From assembly GCA_025355005.1 (NCBI GenBank), contig JANXLV010000114.1, forward strand, positions 1 to 45,945: a stretch of 45,945 bases of DNA, in the 5' to 3' direction. The notes beneath the pieces were generated by a model. That model was given only the letters and a program-made list of their open reading frames with translations. It had not been told where the DNA came from and did no database searches. This stretch comes from Myxococcales bacterium. GTDB lineage: Bacteria; Myxococcota_A; Polyangia; Polyangiales; Polyangiaceae. This document shows, piece after piece, positions 15,665 through 23,687 of the stretch; position 1 is the stretch's first letter, and each line of letters opens with the position of its first letter. The position numbers and the translations under genes were made by a program.

Positions 15665-16756
15665 ATGGCTCGCATCTCTTCGCTCGCCTCACGCCACACG
15701 TCCATCCCCCGTCTGGCGCGTCGCGCCTGGTCGCTCCCCTGCGCGCTTGGCGCTGCCGCTGCGGTTCTCCTCTCCGCGTCGTCCGCGCACGCGCAGGGGC
15801 CGGTGCCGGCGCAGCTGCCCGCGCCCGCCGGGGCTGCTCCCGCGCCCGTCGCTGCACCTGCGGCTCCTGCTGGTCGCGCCGTCACGGTCGTCAGCACTGG
15901 CGCGGATGGCGCGTCGACGATCATCGTGGCGCTCGGCGACCACTCGGGCATCGAGGGGCCGGACGCGGAGACGATCCGCGAGATCGTCGCGCACGATCTC
16001 GCGTCGCACCGCGCGCCGTCCGGCAACTACGAGGTCCGCATGGGAAAGCTCGGCTCGCGCGTCCTCATGGTCCTCGAGCGCCGCACCGAGGCCGGCATCG
16101 AGGAGCGCCACACGCTCATCACGGGCGTCGAAGAGGCCCCGATCGCCTCTCAGCGGATCGTGGACGCGATGGTCTCGAACAAGCCGCTCGAGGAGACGCA
16201 GAACGTCACCAACGTCCTCAGCCAGGAGGCGCGCACGCCGCTGCAGAAGCAGGGGCGTCCCGGCTTCGCGGGCGGCATCATCGGCGTCACGCCGGCGGGC
16301 ATTCCCACGGGCGTCGGCGCAGGCGCGGAGCTCGGCCTCGTCTACGAGGCTGATCGCTTCGCCATCTCGGCCCACGGTCGCCTCGCGGGCGGTGGCTCTG
16401 GCGATGGCGCGAACTTCATGTATTTCAACCTCGGCGTCGGCGCTCGCTACTTCATCACCGACGGTGACGTGTCGCCCTACGTCGGCGGCGGGACGGGCTT
16501 CTCCGCGTACAACGCGAAGGCGAGCGACGGAAGCACCACGAGCTACGACGGCTCGTACTCCTACGCCCGATCGTACGAGGGCAGCGGCAGCGGCATGAAC
16601 GTCTACGGCGAGGCCGGAATCGAGGCGTTTCGTACGCATCGCGTCTCGATGATCGCGGGCCTCCGCGCAGACGCTCCGCTCTTCGCCCTCTCGGACGGCG
16701 GCGACAAGCGCTACGTCGTCCCGATCTCCCTGAACGTCGGCATGGTCTTTAAGTGA
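15665..16756 (+). CDS. Outer-membrane beta-barrel-like protein
   Basis: 363 aa from ATG 15665, preceded by AGGGAG (15651-15656) at good spacing. A long signal peptide with Arg-rich n-region ends at SSAHA/QGP. A Pro/Ala linker follows (about 50-75), then an alpha/beta segment (DAETIREIVAHDLASH, VRMGKLGSRVLMVLERR) and, from about residue 205, alternating barrel strands: GAGAELGLVYEADRFAISAHGRLAG, NFMYFNLGVGARYFI, SPYVGGGTGFSAYN, SGMNVYGEAGIEAFRT, ending VPISLNVGMVFK. The final strand with Phe before a terminal Lys resembles the barrel-assembly signal. Function unknown. The stop codon and its neighbours are repeated downstream. Confidence 0.8.
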   Translation: MARISSLASRHTSIPRLARRAWSLPCALGAAAAVLLSASSAHAQGPVPAQLPAPAGAAPAPVAAPAAPAGRAVTVVSTGADGASTIIVALGDHSGIEGPDAETIREIVAHDLASHRAPSGNYEVRMGKLGSRVLMVLERRTEAGIEERHTLITGVEEAPIASQRIVDAMVSNKPLEETQNVTNVLSQEARTPLQKQGRPGFAGGIIGVTPAGIPTGVGAGAELGLVYEADRFAISAHGRLAGGGSGDGANFMYFNLGVGARYFITDGDVSPYVGGGTGFSAYNAKASDGSTTSYDGSYSYARSYEGSGSGMNVYGEAGIEAFRTHRVSMIAGLRADAPLFALSDGGDKRYVVPISLNVGMVFK

Positions 16757-16784
16757 AAGCCTTCAAGTGAAAGCCTTCAAGTGA
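16757..16784. repeat. 14-bp tandem duplication of the stop-codon region
   Basis: AAGCCTTCAAGTGA occurs twice in tandem (16757-16770, 16771-16784). Each copy ends in TTCAAGTGA, close to the gene's own final bases TTTAAGTGA (16748-16756), so the terminal codons plus stop appear three times in a row. It looks like slippage duplication at the 3' end of the gene. Confidence 0.8.
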
Positions 16785-16851
16785 CGGGCCGCTTGCGCCC
16801 TGTCGCTGCCTGGATTAGGTAACGCATCCCTTTTTCAGGATCAAAATCGCC

Positions 16852-17178
16852 ATGGCCGACACGAAGCTTGCCCAGTTCATCGCCACCAAGAAGCTCAACG
16901 CAGCGCGCATCCTTGCCGCTTCGCACAAGCTCGAGACCCTCAAGGTCGACGACCGCCGCGCCAAGCTCGCCCGCAGGGACGGCAAGAAGGAAGGCGCCGA
17001 GAAGAAGGAAGTCTCGAAGCCGCGCTCCGGCCGCCCCGTCACGCCGCGCGCATTCGCCGCAGCGCTGAGCGGCAAGGCGCCCATCAGCGGCCCGACCAAG
17101 CAGCGCATCCTTCGCGCCATCAACCACATCCTCGAGCAGAAGAAGGCCGAAAAGGTCGAGCTCAAGACGCTGTTCTGA
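16852..17178 (+). CDS. Small basic, possibly DNA-binding protein (108 aa)
   Basis: 108 aa, Lys/Arg/Ala-rich. Residues 1-35 form a likely helix, and residues about 35-60 are a strongly basic, low-complexity stretch (DDRRAKLARRDGKKEGAEKKE). The C-terminal part (RPVTPRAFAAALSGKAPISG, then PTKQRILRAINHILEQKK) has the spacing of a helix-turn-helix of the Cro/XRE kind. That reading is inference. No close family is recognised. It stands alone between an outer-membrane protein gene and a sigma factor; a short imperfect hairpin follows. It may be a nucleoid or regulatory protein. Confidence 0.7.
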   Translation: MADTKLAQFIATKKLNAARILAASHKLETLKVDDRRAKLARRDGKKEGAEKKEVSKPRSGRPVTPRAFAAALSGKAPISGPTKQRILRAINHILEQKKAEKVELKTLF

Positions 17179-17201
17179 AAGCCCTACCGGCCCTTCCCCC
17201 G

Positions 17202-17223
17202 ACTCCCATCGCATCGATGGAGT
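17202..17223 (+). terminator. Possible terminator hairpin after the basic protein gene
   Basis: CCATCG (17206-17211) pairs with CGATGG (17215-17220) around CAT, extended by ACT/AGT with one bulged C. It lies 24 bp after the stop. No T-tract follows, so intrinsic termination would be weak. The remaining gap to 17481 contains GTC/GTCG-rich sequence with no gene or clear promoter. Confidence 0.3.
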
Positions 17224-17481
17224 GGAGGTAGGAGTCATCTGAGCAGGAAAGTTGGTACCGCCATCAGAAGCGTGCAGATTGCACGTTCATGGCGGTATTT
17301 GCATTCTCGGTCCTGGTCGTCGTGGTGGTCGCTGACGCACTGAATCTGGTGAATCGTCGTCGTCGCCGCGCCTGATGTCGGATAAAGTGCGTGGGGTGGG
17401 AAGTCTTTGAATGATCGTCGTGGCGGTCGCACCGGACTGTCTGTGGCGATTGCACTCGACCTTCTTCCTGCACCTCCGACC

Positions 17482-18147
17482 ATGAGCGACGCGAAATCCT
17501 CCCCAGATCTCGCGCCCGTTCTTGTTGCCAAGACCAGCGAGGACACCGCGCTCGTCCAGCGCGCGGGCCACGGTGACGCCGCAGCATTCAAGGAGCTCTT
17601 CCGTCGGCATCGTTCGGACGTCGCGCGGCTCGTGTATCGGATGCTCGGCGCCCGCGGTGACCTCGACGACGTCGTCCAGGAGGTCTTCTTCCAGGTGTAC
17701 CGCAGCTTGCCCGACTTCCGCGGCGACGCGAAGTTCACCACGTGGCTCCATCGCGTCACCGTGAACGTTGTTCTCATGCAGCGCCGCGCGCAGAAGTCCC
17801 GCCCCGTCCTCACGGAAGAGGCGCCGCAGGATCATGTCGCCGACGATCGCACGCGCTGGCCGGACGAAGACGCGGCGCGCCACGAGCGCATGCGCGCGTT
17901 CCGTCGCGTGCTCGATCGCCTCGCGGAGAAGAAGCGCGTGGTCTTCGTACTGCACGAGCTCGAGGGCATGTCGCCCGCCGAGATCTCCGAGGTCGTGGAT
18001 GCACCCGTTCTCACGGTGCGCACGCGCCTCTTCTATGCACGACGCGAGATCGAGGAGATGATGGCACAGGAGCCGTCGCTCGCCTCGCTCGTGGACACGG
18101 ACGGGCACAAGGGCGGGAGCCTCTTCTCCGAGGGTGAAACCCGATGA
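17482..18147 (+). CDS. ECF-type RNA polymerase sigma factor
   Basis: 221 aa from ATG 17482 (a TTG at 17407 is in frame but has no support). Sigma region 2 is at about 37-100: AAFKELFRRHRSDVARLVYRMLGARGDLDDVVQEVFFQVYRSLPDFRGDAKFTTWLHRVTVN, with the DDVVQEVF core-binding motif. Region 4 is at about 140-195: AEKKRVVFVLHELEGMSPAEISEVVDAPVLTVRTRLFYARREIEEMM, the -35-recognising helix-turn-helix. It directs core RNA polymerase to specific promoters. The stop overlaps the next gene by 4 bp (ATGA), and that gene encodes a membrane protein with a FecR-like domain, so the pair is probably a sigma/anti-sigma unit. The stimulus is unknown. Confidence 0.95.
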   Translation: MSDAKSSPDLAPVLVAKTSEDTALVQRAGHGDAAAFKELFRRHRSDVARLVYRMLGARGDLDDVVQEVFFQVYRSLPDFRGDAKFTTWLHRVTVNVVLMQRRAQKSRPVLTEEAPQDHVADDRTRWPDEDAARHERMRAFRRVLDRLAEKKRVVFVLHELEGMSPAEISEVVDAPVLTVRTRLFYARREIEEMMAQEPSLASLVDTDGHKGGSLFSEGETR

Positions 18148-19517
18148 GCCAGCACGACGACAACATGAGCAAGCCCGAGCAATTGAAGAACGAGCAATTG
18201 AAGAACGAGCGATTCAAGAACGAGCTCCGCAAGGATGCAGGCCCGGACCTCGACTTCGACCGCATGGAAGCCGCGCTGATGGCGCGGGTATCCGCGGAGA
18301 GAGCGCGCCGCAAGCTGCGCTCGCGCGTCAGCATGGGCATTGGCGCGCTCGCCATGGCAGCGGCGGCAGCGCTCGTCATACGCTCGGGTGGTCTGCACAT
18401 GGACTCGGTATCGCTCGCGACTCCAGGCCCGGACCAGAACGGCGCGTCGGGAACACCAGCGGATCCCGGCGCCGGTGCGCTCGAGTCCGGATCGGTCGTC
18501 TCTCTCGGCGCATCCCGAAACGCGCACGTGCTCGGACGTGGCGACAGTCTTCGTCGTGGTGACGAGGTCGAGACCTCGCGCGCCGTCTTCCGTGCGTCCG
18601 GTCGCGTCGTGTTCGCCGTCTCCGGTTCGACCGAGGCCGAGAGCGCGCGTGTGTCCGTCACCGAGACCGATCGTCCCATCGTGCTGTCGCTCGCGCGCGG
18701 CGTGGTGGAGGCGCAGGTCGACAAGGTGACCAGCGGCGAGGCCTTCGCCGTCGACGTCCCGAGCTCCGACTCGACCGAATCAAAAAGCGTTCGCATCGCC
18801 GTTCACGGCACGCACCTTCGTGTCGCGCGCAATGGCGGGCACGTGACGCTCGACCTTACGGAGGGCATCGTCAATGTCGGTCGCCCACCGAAGAGCGGCT
18901 CTACCTACGGCAAGCTCGTGACCGCACCTGCGCACGTGGAGTTCGACGTGGCGTCGCTCGAGACTTCCTTCACGATGACCAAGGACCTCGACAAGGTCCG
19001 CATCGCCGAAGATCTCTCGCCGACGCAGGCCTTTGCGAACGGGCCGCACGAGCCGCGAGAGCCGCTCGACCCTCACGCCATTCCGCAGGGCTTGGGGGCG
19101 CACAACGTCCAGCCGGTGTCGCCGTCGAACGCGAAGCCGGTGCCCGTGCAGGGCCCCGTCATCGCTCAGCAGACACAGGCGGCGAGCCCGAGCGCCCCGA
19201 AGGATCCCGGCGTCGTGCAAGCACCTGTCGAGCCGCGCGTGGATGCACGCACTGCGATAAGCGATGCCATCGCCAGCTGCGCAGAGGAGAAGCTCCGCAA
19301 CACGGGAGAGCTCACCGTCACGCTCGCCAGCACCCTTACCCTTCGTGTGGGCGACGACGGATACGTGCAGTCTGCACGCTTCGAGCCCCCGCTCGATCCG
19401 GCCGTCCAGAAGTGCGCGGCGAGCACCATCTACAAGGTCCACTTCACGGAGCCGGCGCAGGGCGGACTTGCCAGCGTGACGATGCCGATCTCACTGAAGA
19501 CGCCGTCTCACCAGTAG
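18144..19517 (+). CDS. FecR-like membrane protein, probable anti-sigma partner
   Basis: 457 aa. The cytoplasmic N-terminus has three tandem five-residue repeats (EQLKN/EQLKN/ERFKN), and a short helix (DFDRMEAALMARVSAERARRK) may contact the sigma factor. One transmembrane helix is at about 62-80. The periplasmic part has a FecR-like beta domain (about 110-280: GRGDSLRRGDEVETSRAVFRASGRVVFAVSGS...SLARGVVEAQV...FAVDVP...VRIAVHGTHLRVAR), a Pro-rich linker and a C-terminal domain (about 370-457) with Cys in SCAEEK and KCAAS and a VQKCAASTIYKVHFTEPAQGG motif, as in AgmX/TonB-C-type modules. Translationally coupled to the sigma gene. The stop lies in a 12-bp tandem duplication. Confidence 0.85.
   Translation: MSQHDDNMSKPEQLKNEQLKNERFKNELRKDAGPDLDFDRMEAALMARVSAERARRKLRSRVSMGIGALAMAAAAALVIRSGGLHMDSVSLATPGPDQNGASGTPADPGAGALESGSVVSLGASRNAHVLGRGDSLRRGDEVETSRAVFRASGRVVFAVSGSTEAESARVSVTETDRPIVLSLARGVVEAQVDKVTSGEAFAVDVPSSDSTESKSVRIAVHGTHLRVARNGGHVTLDLTEGIVNVGRPPKSGSTYGKLVTAPAHVEFDVASLETSFTMTKDLDKVRIAEDLSPTQAFANGPHEPREPLDPHAIPQGLGAHNVQPVSPSNAKPVPVQGPVIAQQTQAASPSAPKDPGVVQAPVEPRVDARTAISDAIASCAEEKLRNTGELTVTLASTLTLRVGDDGYVQSARFEPPLDPAVQKCAASTIYKVHFTEPAQGGLASVTMPISLKTPSHQ
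18177..18221 (+). repeat. 15-bp in-frame tandem repeat in the FecR-like gene
   Basis: GAGCAATTGAAGAAC at 18177-18191 and 18192-18206, with a two-mismatch third copy at 18207-18221 and a partial fourth. It encodes E-Q-L-K-N repeats in the cytoplasmic N-terminus. The copies are perfect at the nucleotide level in the first two units, which suggests recent duplication. Confidence 0.85.
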
Positions 19518-19581
19518 CCTCACCAGTAGCCGGCTCAGCCGGCTCAAACGAGAAGCCGGCTCAGCCGGCTCACCAGAAGCC
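19508..19581. repeat. 12-bp repeat spanning the FecR-like stop, third copy abutting the PilZ stop
   Basis: TCACCAGTAGCC occurs at 19508-19519 (contains the TAG stop) and again at 19520-19531. A one-mismatch copy TCACCAGAAGCC is at 19570-19581, directly before the TCA (TGA on the minus strand) of the convergent PilZ gene at 19582. The hairpin pair lies between. The whole 64-bp intergenic is built from repeated blocks. Confidence 0.8.
19528..19570. terminator. Two tandem GC-rich hairpins between convergent genes
   Basis: AGCCGGCTCAGCCGGCT is present twice (19528-19544 and 19554-19570). Each forms a 7-bp stem with a TCA loop. They fill the gap between the convergent FecR-like (+) and PilZ (-) genes and would act in both directions. 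No U-tract follows, so these may be transcript-end stabilisers or a bidirectional terminator of the hairpin-only kind. Confidence 0.55.
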
Positions 19582-19914
19582 TCACCCCTTCGCGTTGCGG
19601 GTGAGCTCCGTGATCACGTGTGTCTCGCGCGCGCCCAGGAGGCCGAACTGCACGCCCATGCCGCCGGGCTTGGTCCAGCGCACGACCGCGGGGAGCGAGA
19701 GCGGAGCGTGCTCACCGGGTAGATTCGTGACGACGACGATCTCCGTGTTGAACGCGGCGGGTGTCTCGGTCTCGATGAACATGCCGCCGACGGAGATGTC
19801 TCGGCCCACGCCGCCCAAGGCCTCATCGCTGCCCTTTCGCTTGAACGCGAGCGGCTGATTGAGCGTGGCACGAGGGAGAGAGCGGCGTTGTTCCACCACA
19901 AGGAATGGTACCAT
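19582..19914 (-). CDS. Single-domain PilZ protein
   Basis: 110 aa from ATG 19914. The c-di-GMP-binding motifs of PilZ are intact: RxxxR at Arg11-Arg15 (RRSLPR) and DxSxxG at Asp39-Gly44 (RDISVGG), followed by MFIETETP and strands ending VVRWTKPGGMGVQFG. It should bind cyclic di-GMP and act as a cytosolic adaptor, probably by protein contacts, as no output domain is present. The frame stays open upstream, but that part overlaps the divergent membrane-protein gene and is not coding. The start is 52 bp from the divergent operon of two-component genes, so a shared promoter region is likely. Confidence 0.88.
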   Translation of the reverse strand: MVPFLVVEQRRSLPRATLNQPLAFKRKGSDEALGGVGRDISVGGMFIETETPAAFNTEIVVVTNLPGEHAPLSLPAVVRWTKPGGMGVQFGLLGARETHVITELTRNAKG

Positions 19915-19966
19915 CGCGATCGTCGCGTGGGGCGGCATTCGCTTGAGATCCGGAGAAGAAAGACCA

Positions 19967-20932
19967 GTGAAGACGATCGGCAGGCGCTCCACATCATCAG
20001 CGGGTTCGCGGGCGCTGGCGCTCATTCCCGTTGTCTCGATGCTGGTCGTCGCCGCGTTCGTGCTGCCGCGCGCCGCGGATCCAGAGGAGATTCCGCTGCC
20101 GCACCCGGATGGTCGCGCGCTCGAGCAGACGAAGAAGGAGGACCTCGCCCGGATCGCGGAAGCGCACGGCACTCTCTCACCGCACTTGCTCAATGTGGGA
20201 ACGGCGTTCAGGACGTTCCTCCACCTGGAGACCGAGCGAGTCACCACCGCACAGGCGGAGGTGGCGCGCAGGAGTCTGGATACGGCTGTGAGAAACGCCG
20301 CTGCCGTGGAGGGCGCGAAGGGGTTGCTCACACTGCGGGCCGTGCAGCTCGCCCACTTCCTCGATGCCGTCGACGCTTTCCAGGCGAGCGGCAAGGTGAA
20401 CGACGAGCTCCTGGATCTCGGCGGCAACTTCGTGAAGCGCATGCGTGACGTCGGTTGGATCAGGGACCACGAGGTGCTCCTGCCTCCCGACGCGCAGCGA
20501 GCGGCCTACAAGATCATGTGGAACCAGACCATGGCCCTCGACCAGGCGCCGGAGTTCGCGCTGACGCTCGACGAGAACCGTGCCCTCTACGCCTTCTACA
20601 TCTCGCACCCGATCGCGGAGTCCCGCCACACGGACTCGTTCTCCGCGCGGCGCAAGGAGGCGAAGGACGCACGGCAGTGCCATGACATCGCCCTCGCCGA
20701 GTCCGCCGCGCGAGAGTCCTGGCGGCTGGACAAGATCCGCCGCGTGGGCGCCCTGGATCCGGAGTACCCGCTGCAGCTCGCCCTGGGCGTTGGTCAATTT
20801 CGCGCGCACAACTACCCCGCCTCGGTGGAAGCGCTTCGCACCTATCAGCGCGCCCACGAAGAGGGCCCCTATGCCTCGCTGGTGCAGAGCTACATGCGCG
20901 CCGCCATCCGCGAAGCCGAGCTCGGGGATTGA
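19967..20932 (+). CDS. Membrane-anchored periplasmic protein with TPR-like C-terminus
   Basis: 321 aa from GTG 19967, with GGAG upstream at 19952. A basic N-terminus and one transmembrane helix (about 16-35, ALALIPVVSMLVVAAFVLP) are followed by a periplasmic region. The middle is helical (residues about 60-260), and the C-terminal part (ESAARESWRLDKIRRVGALDPEYPLQLALGVGQFRAHNYPASVEALRTYQRAHEEG) has the helix-pair pattern of a TPR. A DARQCHDIAL segment holds its only Cys in the mature part. It is the first gene of a five-gene run with a response regulator 6 bp downstream, so it may be a sensor accessory protein. Function unknown. Confidence 0.75.
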   Translation: MKTIGRRSTSSAGSRALALIPVVSMLVVAAFVLPRAADPEEIPLPHPDGRALEQTKKEDLARIAEAHGTLSPHLLNVGTAFRTFLHLETERVTTAQAEVARRSLDTAVRNAAAVEGAKGLLTLRAVQLAHFLDAVDAFQASGKVNDELLDLGGNFVKRMRDVGWIRDHEVLLPPDAQRAAYKIMWNQTMALDQAPEFALTLDENRALYAFYISHPIAESRHTDSFSARRKEAKDARQCHDIALAESAARESWRLDKIRRVGALDPEYPLQLALGVGQFRAHNYPASVEALRTYQRAHEEGPYASLVQSYMRAAIREAELGD

Positions 20933-20938
20933 GGCGCC

Positions 20939-21667
20939 GTGGAGTCCGCCCACACCGAGCCCCCCATCACCGTTCTTCTCATCGACGACGACACCGAGCT
21001 CGCGCGGCTTCTCCACGACTACCTCATGAGCCACGACGCGACGGTGAGCCACGTCACCGACGGCGCCGCGGGCCTTGCGTGGTTGGCAGAGTCCACGGTG
21101 GATGTCGTCTTGCTCGACGTCATGCTCCCCGGCGATGACGGCTTCGAGGTCTGCCGGAAGATCCGTGCTCGCTTCGCGGTTCCCATCGTGATGCTGACGG
21201 CGCGCGGCAACGATGACGATCGTATCGTCGGGCTCGAGCTCGGCGCCGACGACTACCTTCCAAAGCCGTTCAACCCGCGCGAGCTGCTCGCTCGCATCCG
21301 CGCGGTGCTCCGTCGTGCGCGCCCGCGCAAGGAAGGCGCGGAAGTGAAGGACCCCGCGACGGACAAGATCACCGTCGGTAACCTGGTGCTCTTGCCCGCG
21401 GAGATGTCCGTGCTGAAGGACGGCAAGCCGATCCCCCTGACCTCGTTCGAGTTTCGCGTCCTGCACGAGCTCGCGAAGCGCGCCGGCGAGCCGCTTCCGC
21501 GCGCAGACCTTGCCTCGGCTTTGACTGGCGAGCGCTACGATCCCTCCGTGGACCGGTCCCTCGACGTGCACATCAGCCACCTTCGCCAGAAGCTCGAGGA
21601 CGACCCTCGCGACCCGCGGCGCATCAAGACGGTGCGCGGCGTGGGCTACATGCTGGTGAGGCCGTGA
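20939..21667 (+). CDS. OmpR-family response regulator
   Basis: 242 aa from GTG 20939. The receiver domain (residues about 11-122) has the acidic pocket Asp16-18, phospho-acceptor Asp60 (LLDVMLPG), Thr87 and Lys109 (KPF). The C-terminal winged helix (about 150-240) has the DNA-binding pattern LTSFEFRVLHELAKRAGEPLPRADLASAL...DRSLDVHISHLRQKLEDDPRDPRRIKTVRGVGYML. All key residues are present. It should bind promoter DNA when phosphorylated by the downstream kinase, whose GTG start overlaps its stop (GTGA). CpxR-like is the nearest type by architecture. Confidence 0.97.
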   Translation: MESAHTEPPITVLLIDDDTELARLLHDYLMSHDATVSHVTDGAAGLAWLAESTVDVVLLDVMLPGDDGFEVCRKIRARFAVPIVMLTARGNDDDRIVGLELGADDYLPKPFNPRELLARIRAVLRRARPRKEGAEVKDPATDKITVGNLVLLPAEMSVLKDGKPIPLTSFEFRVLHELAKRAGEPLPRADLASALTGERYDPSVDRSLDVHISHLRQKLEDDPRDPRRIKTVRGVGYMLVRP

Positions 21668-23019
21668 AGGCCAGGACGTCCGAAAGGCGCAGAGGGCACT
21701 TCGGTCGTTCACGTACGCTCTCCGCGCGCTTGTTCATCTGGTTCTTGAGCGCGATCGCGCTCGCGTCGATCTCCAGCGTGATCATGTTCCACCTGCTCAC
21801 ACCGGAGCCCGACGCTCCGGTCGCAGTCGTCTCGCGCGCAGTGGAAGGGCACCTCGCCAAGACCTGGGATGATCCGCCTGCGCGCGAGGCATACCTCCAG
21901 AGCCTGCGCGACACCACCGGGCTCGACCTCGTGCTGCGACCCGACCCCGACGTCCTTCCGCCCGGCCTGCGCCACAAGCGCGCGCGCGGCGTCGTGCTCG
22001 AGGGCAGCAGCGTCTTCATCCCAATATTCCGCGGCAACCAATTGCTGGGCGCAGTGGAGTACCGCGGCGCGGTGTCGCAGCGGCGTGGCATCTACTTTCT
22101 CATCCCGCTGATCGTCGCCATCGCCACGCTCGGCATCGGCGCGCGCCGCGTTGCGAAGCGTCTCTCGCGTCCACTGGAGGACGTCGCCCAGGCGGCGGAG
22201 CGCTTCGGTCGCGGTGAGCTCTCTGCGCGCGCGGAGGTCTCGCACAAGAACCGCCACTTCGTCTCGGACGAGATCCGCGAGCTGGGCACCGCGTTCGACT
22301 CCATGGCGGAGCGCATCGAGCGCGTCGTCACCGACCAGCGTGAGCTCCTCGCTGCCATCAGCCACGAGCTCAGAACACCCCTCGCGCGTGCGCGGGTCGC
22401 GCTCGAGATCGCGAACGACACCTCTGGCGAGAAGGAGAAGATTCGCCTCGCGGAGATCGAACGGGCGCTCGTCTCCGTGGACTCCATCCTGGACGACTTG
22501 CTCGCGCAGGCTCGTGCTGGGCTCTCCGACGTGAAGCGCACCTCGCAGCCGATCGAGCCGGTCGTGCGCCGCGCCGTCGAGTCCGACGACGCGAAGGGCG
22601 CGCACCTCACGATCTCCGACACCGCGCGCACCTCGCGCGTGCTCGTGGACCCGGCGCTCTTCGGACGGGCGCTGTCCAACGTTCTGCGAAACGCGCGCGC
22701 TCACGCCGGCGAGAACGCGCGAATCGACGTCGACGTCGAGGCCAAGGACGACACCGTCGCCGTGAGCATCACGGACGACGGCCCCGGCATCGACAAGGAT
22801 CTCCTGCCCCGTGTCTTCGACCCCTTCGTGCGAGGCGACGTCGCGCGCACACCCTCCGCCAAGGCCGGGACAGGACTGGGATTGTCGCTGGTTCGTCGCA
22901 TCGTGGAGGCGCACGGGGGGCACGTCTCCGCGGAGAACGTGGAGCGCGACGGCAAGGTCTTCGGTGCCAAGGTCACCCTGGTGTTGCCCATGGCGTCCCC
23001 GTCTCCGCTACAATCGTGA
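21664..23019 (+). CDS. Sensor histidine kinase (CpxA-like)
   Basis: 451 aa. TM1 is at about 22-44 and TM2 at about 143-160, with a periplasmic sensor region of about 95 residues between them. A HAMP linker (RRVAKRLSRPLEDVAQAAERFGRGELSAR) is at about 161-190. The phospho-acceptor His234 is in AISHELRTPLARAR. The ATPase domain has the N box (ALSNVLRNARAHA), D box (ITDDGPGID) and G box (AGTGLGLSLVRRIVEAHGG). It phosphorylates the response regulator encoded just upstream, with which it overlaps by 4 bp. The periplasmic part has no recognised sensor fold. Activity is expected to be intact. Confidence 0.97.
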   Translation: MKARTSERRRGHFGRSRTLSARLFIWFLSAIALASISSVIMFHLLTPEPDAPVAVVSRAVEGHLAKTWDDPPAREAYLQSLRDTTGLDLVLRPDPDVLPPGLRHKRARGVVLEGSSVFIPIFRGNQLLGAVEYRGAVSQRRGIYFLIPLIVAIATLGIGARRVAKRLSRPLEDVAQAAERFGRGELSARAEVSHKNRHFVSDEIRELGTAFDSMAERIERVVTDQRELLAAISHELRTPLARARVALEIANDTSGEKEKIRLAEIERALVSVDSILDDLLAQARAGLSDVKRTSQPIEPVVRRAVESDDAKGAHLTISDTARTSRVLVDPALFGRALSNVLRNARAHAGENARIDVDVEAKDDTVAVSITDDGPGIDKDLLPRVFDPFVRGDVARTPSAKAGTGLGLSLVRRIVEAHGGHVSAENVERDGKVFGAKVTLVLPMASPSPLQS

Positions 23020-23026
23020 AGGCGAG

Positions 23027-23662
23027 ATGAGCGGCGGGAAGAAAGCGATCGTCTGGCTCTTGCTCCTGCTCGCGGTGGCGAGCGGCGTCATCTATGGCGT
23101 CTTCGTGGACACATGGACTGTGAGCGAGGAAGATCCCCGACTGGGCGCGTCGCTCGCACCGAACGCGAGCGTCGGTGACTACGTGTTCGTCTCGCGCAGC
23201 TTCGGCGCGCGCCTCGGGTGGCTCGTTCGCTGCTCGGATCCGCTGAGCGCCGATCGCTTCGTCGTGGGTCGTGTCGTTGGCACCTACGGTCACGAGCTGT
23301 CGGTGTACGGAGGTCGTCTGTCGGTGAACCATCACCTCGCGTCCACCACCTCTTCGTGTCTCCAGACGCAGGTGGCCGTCTACAACCCGGCCATCGGCGC
23401 GGACGTGGACGAGTATTGCTCGTACGAGGAGGTCGGCTCCTCCCGTCATGCCACGCTGGCGATCCCCAACGCGGTGGAGACCAAGTTCGAGACGCGCGTC
23501 AACAACGGCCAGGTCTTCCTGCTCAGTGACAACCGCACCTTGCACTACGACTCCCGCGACTACGGTCAGGTCGACCCGAATACGTGCCAGCACGTTGTTT
23601 TTCGCGTGTTTGGGCCCAATGGCTGGACGGACTCGGACCATCGTTTGACCTTCCTCTACTGA
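23027..23662 (+). CDS. Signal peptidase I-like (S26) protein lacking the catalytic lysine
   Basis: 211 aa with one N-terminal membrane helix (about 8-27). It matches type I signal peptidases in three places: ASLAPNASVGDYVFV (41-55) aligns with SMMPTLLIGDFILV, so Ser42 fits the nucleophile; FVVGRVVGTYGHEL (78-91) aligns with the KRAVGLPGD box; and SDNRTLHYDSRDYG (167-180) aligns with GDNRDNSxDSRxxG. At the position of the general-base Lys (KR in LepB) there is Gly81. The only Lys outside the N-terminus is Lys153. Four Cys in the body (70, 111, 131, 187) could form disulfides. It is probably a non-peptidase or altered-chemistry relative. Located 7 bp after the sensor kinase gene. Confidence 0.8.
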   Translation: MSGGKKAIVWLLLLLAVASGVIYGVFVDTWTVSEEDPRLGASLAPNASVGDYVFVSRSFGARLGWLVRCSDPLSADRFVVGRVVGTYGHELSVYGGRLSVNHHLASTTSSCLQTQVAVYNPAIGADVDEYCSYEEVGSSRHATLAIPNAVETKFETRVNNGQVFLLSDNRTLHYDSRDYGQVDPNTCQHVVFRVFGPNGWTDSDHRLTFLY

Positions 23663-23687
23663 AGGCTGGTAGGATCGCCGTCCTTCA

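Noticed and set aside
17407..17481. TTG start extending the sigma factor by 25 residues
   Set aside because: No ribosome-binding site and no resemblance to sigma N-termini; ATG 17482 is a better start.
19915..20442. Upstream extension of the PilZ frame on the minus strand
   Set aside because: It lacks PilZ similarity and overlaps the 5' half of a well-placed divergent membrane-protein gene; PilZ begins with ATG 19914.
20177..21712. 511-codon minus frame opposite the TPR-like protein and response regulator genes
   Set aside because: Antisense of well-supported coding sequence; composition is that of a shadow frame.
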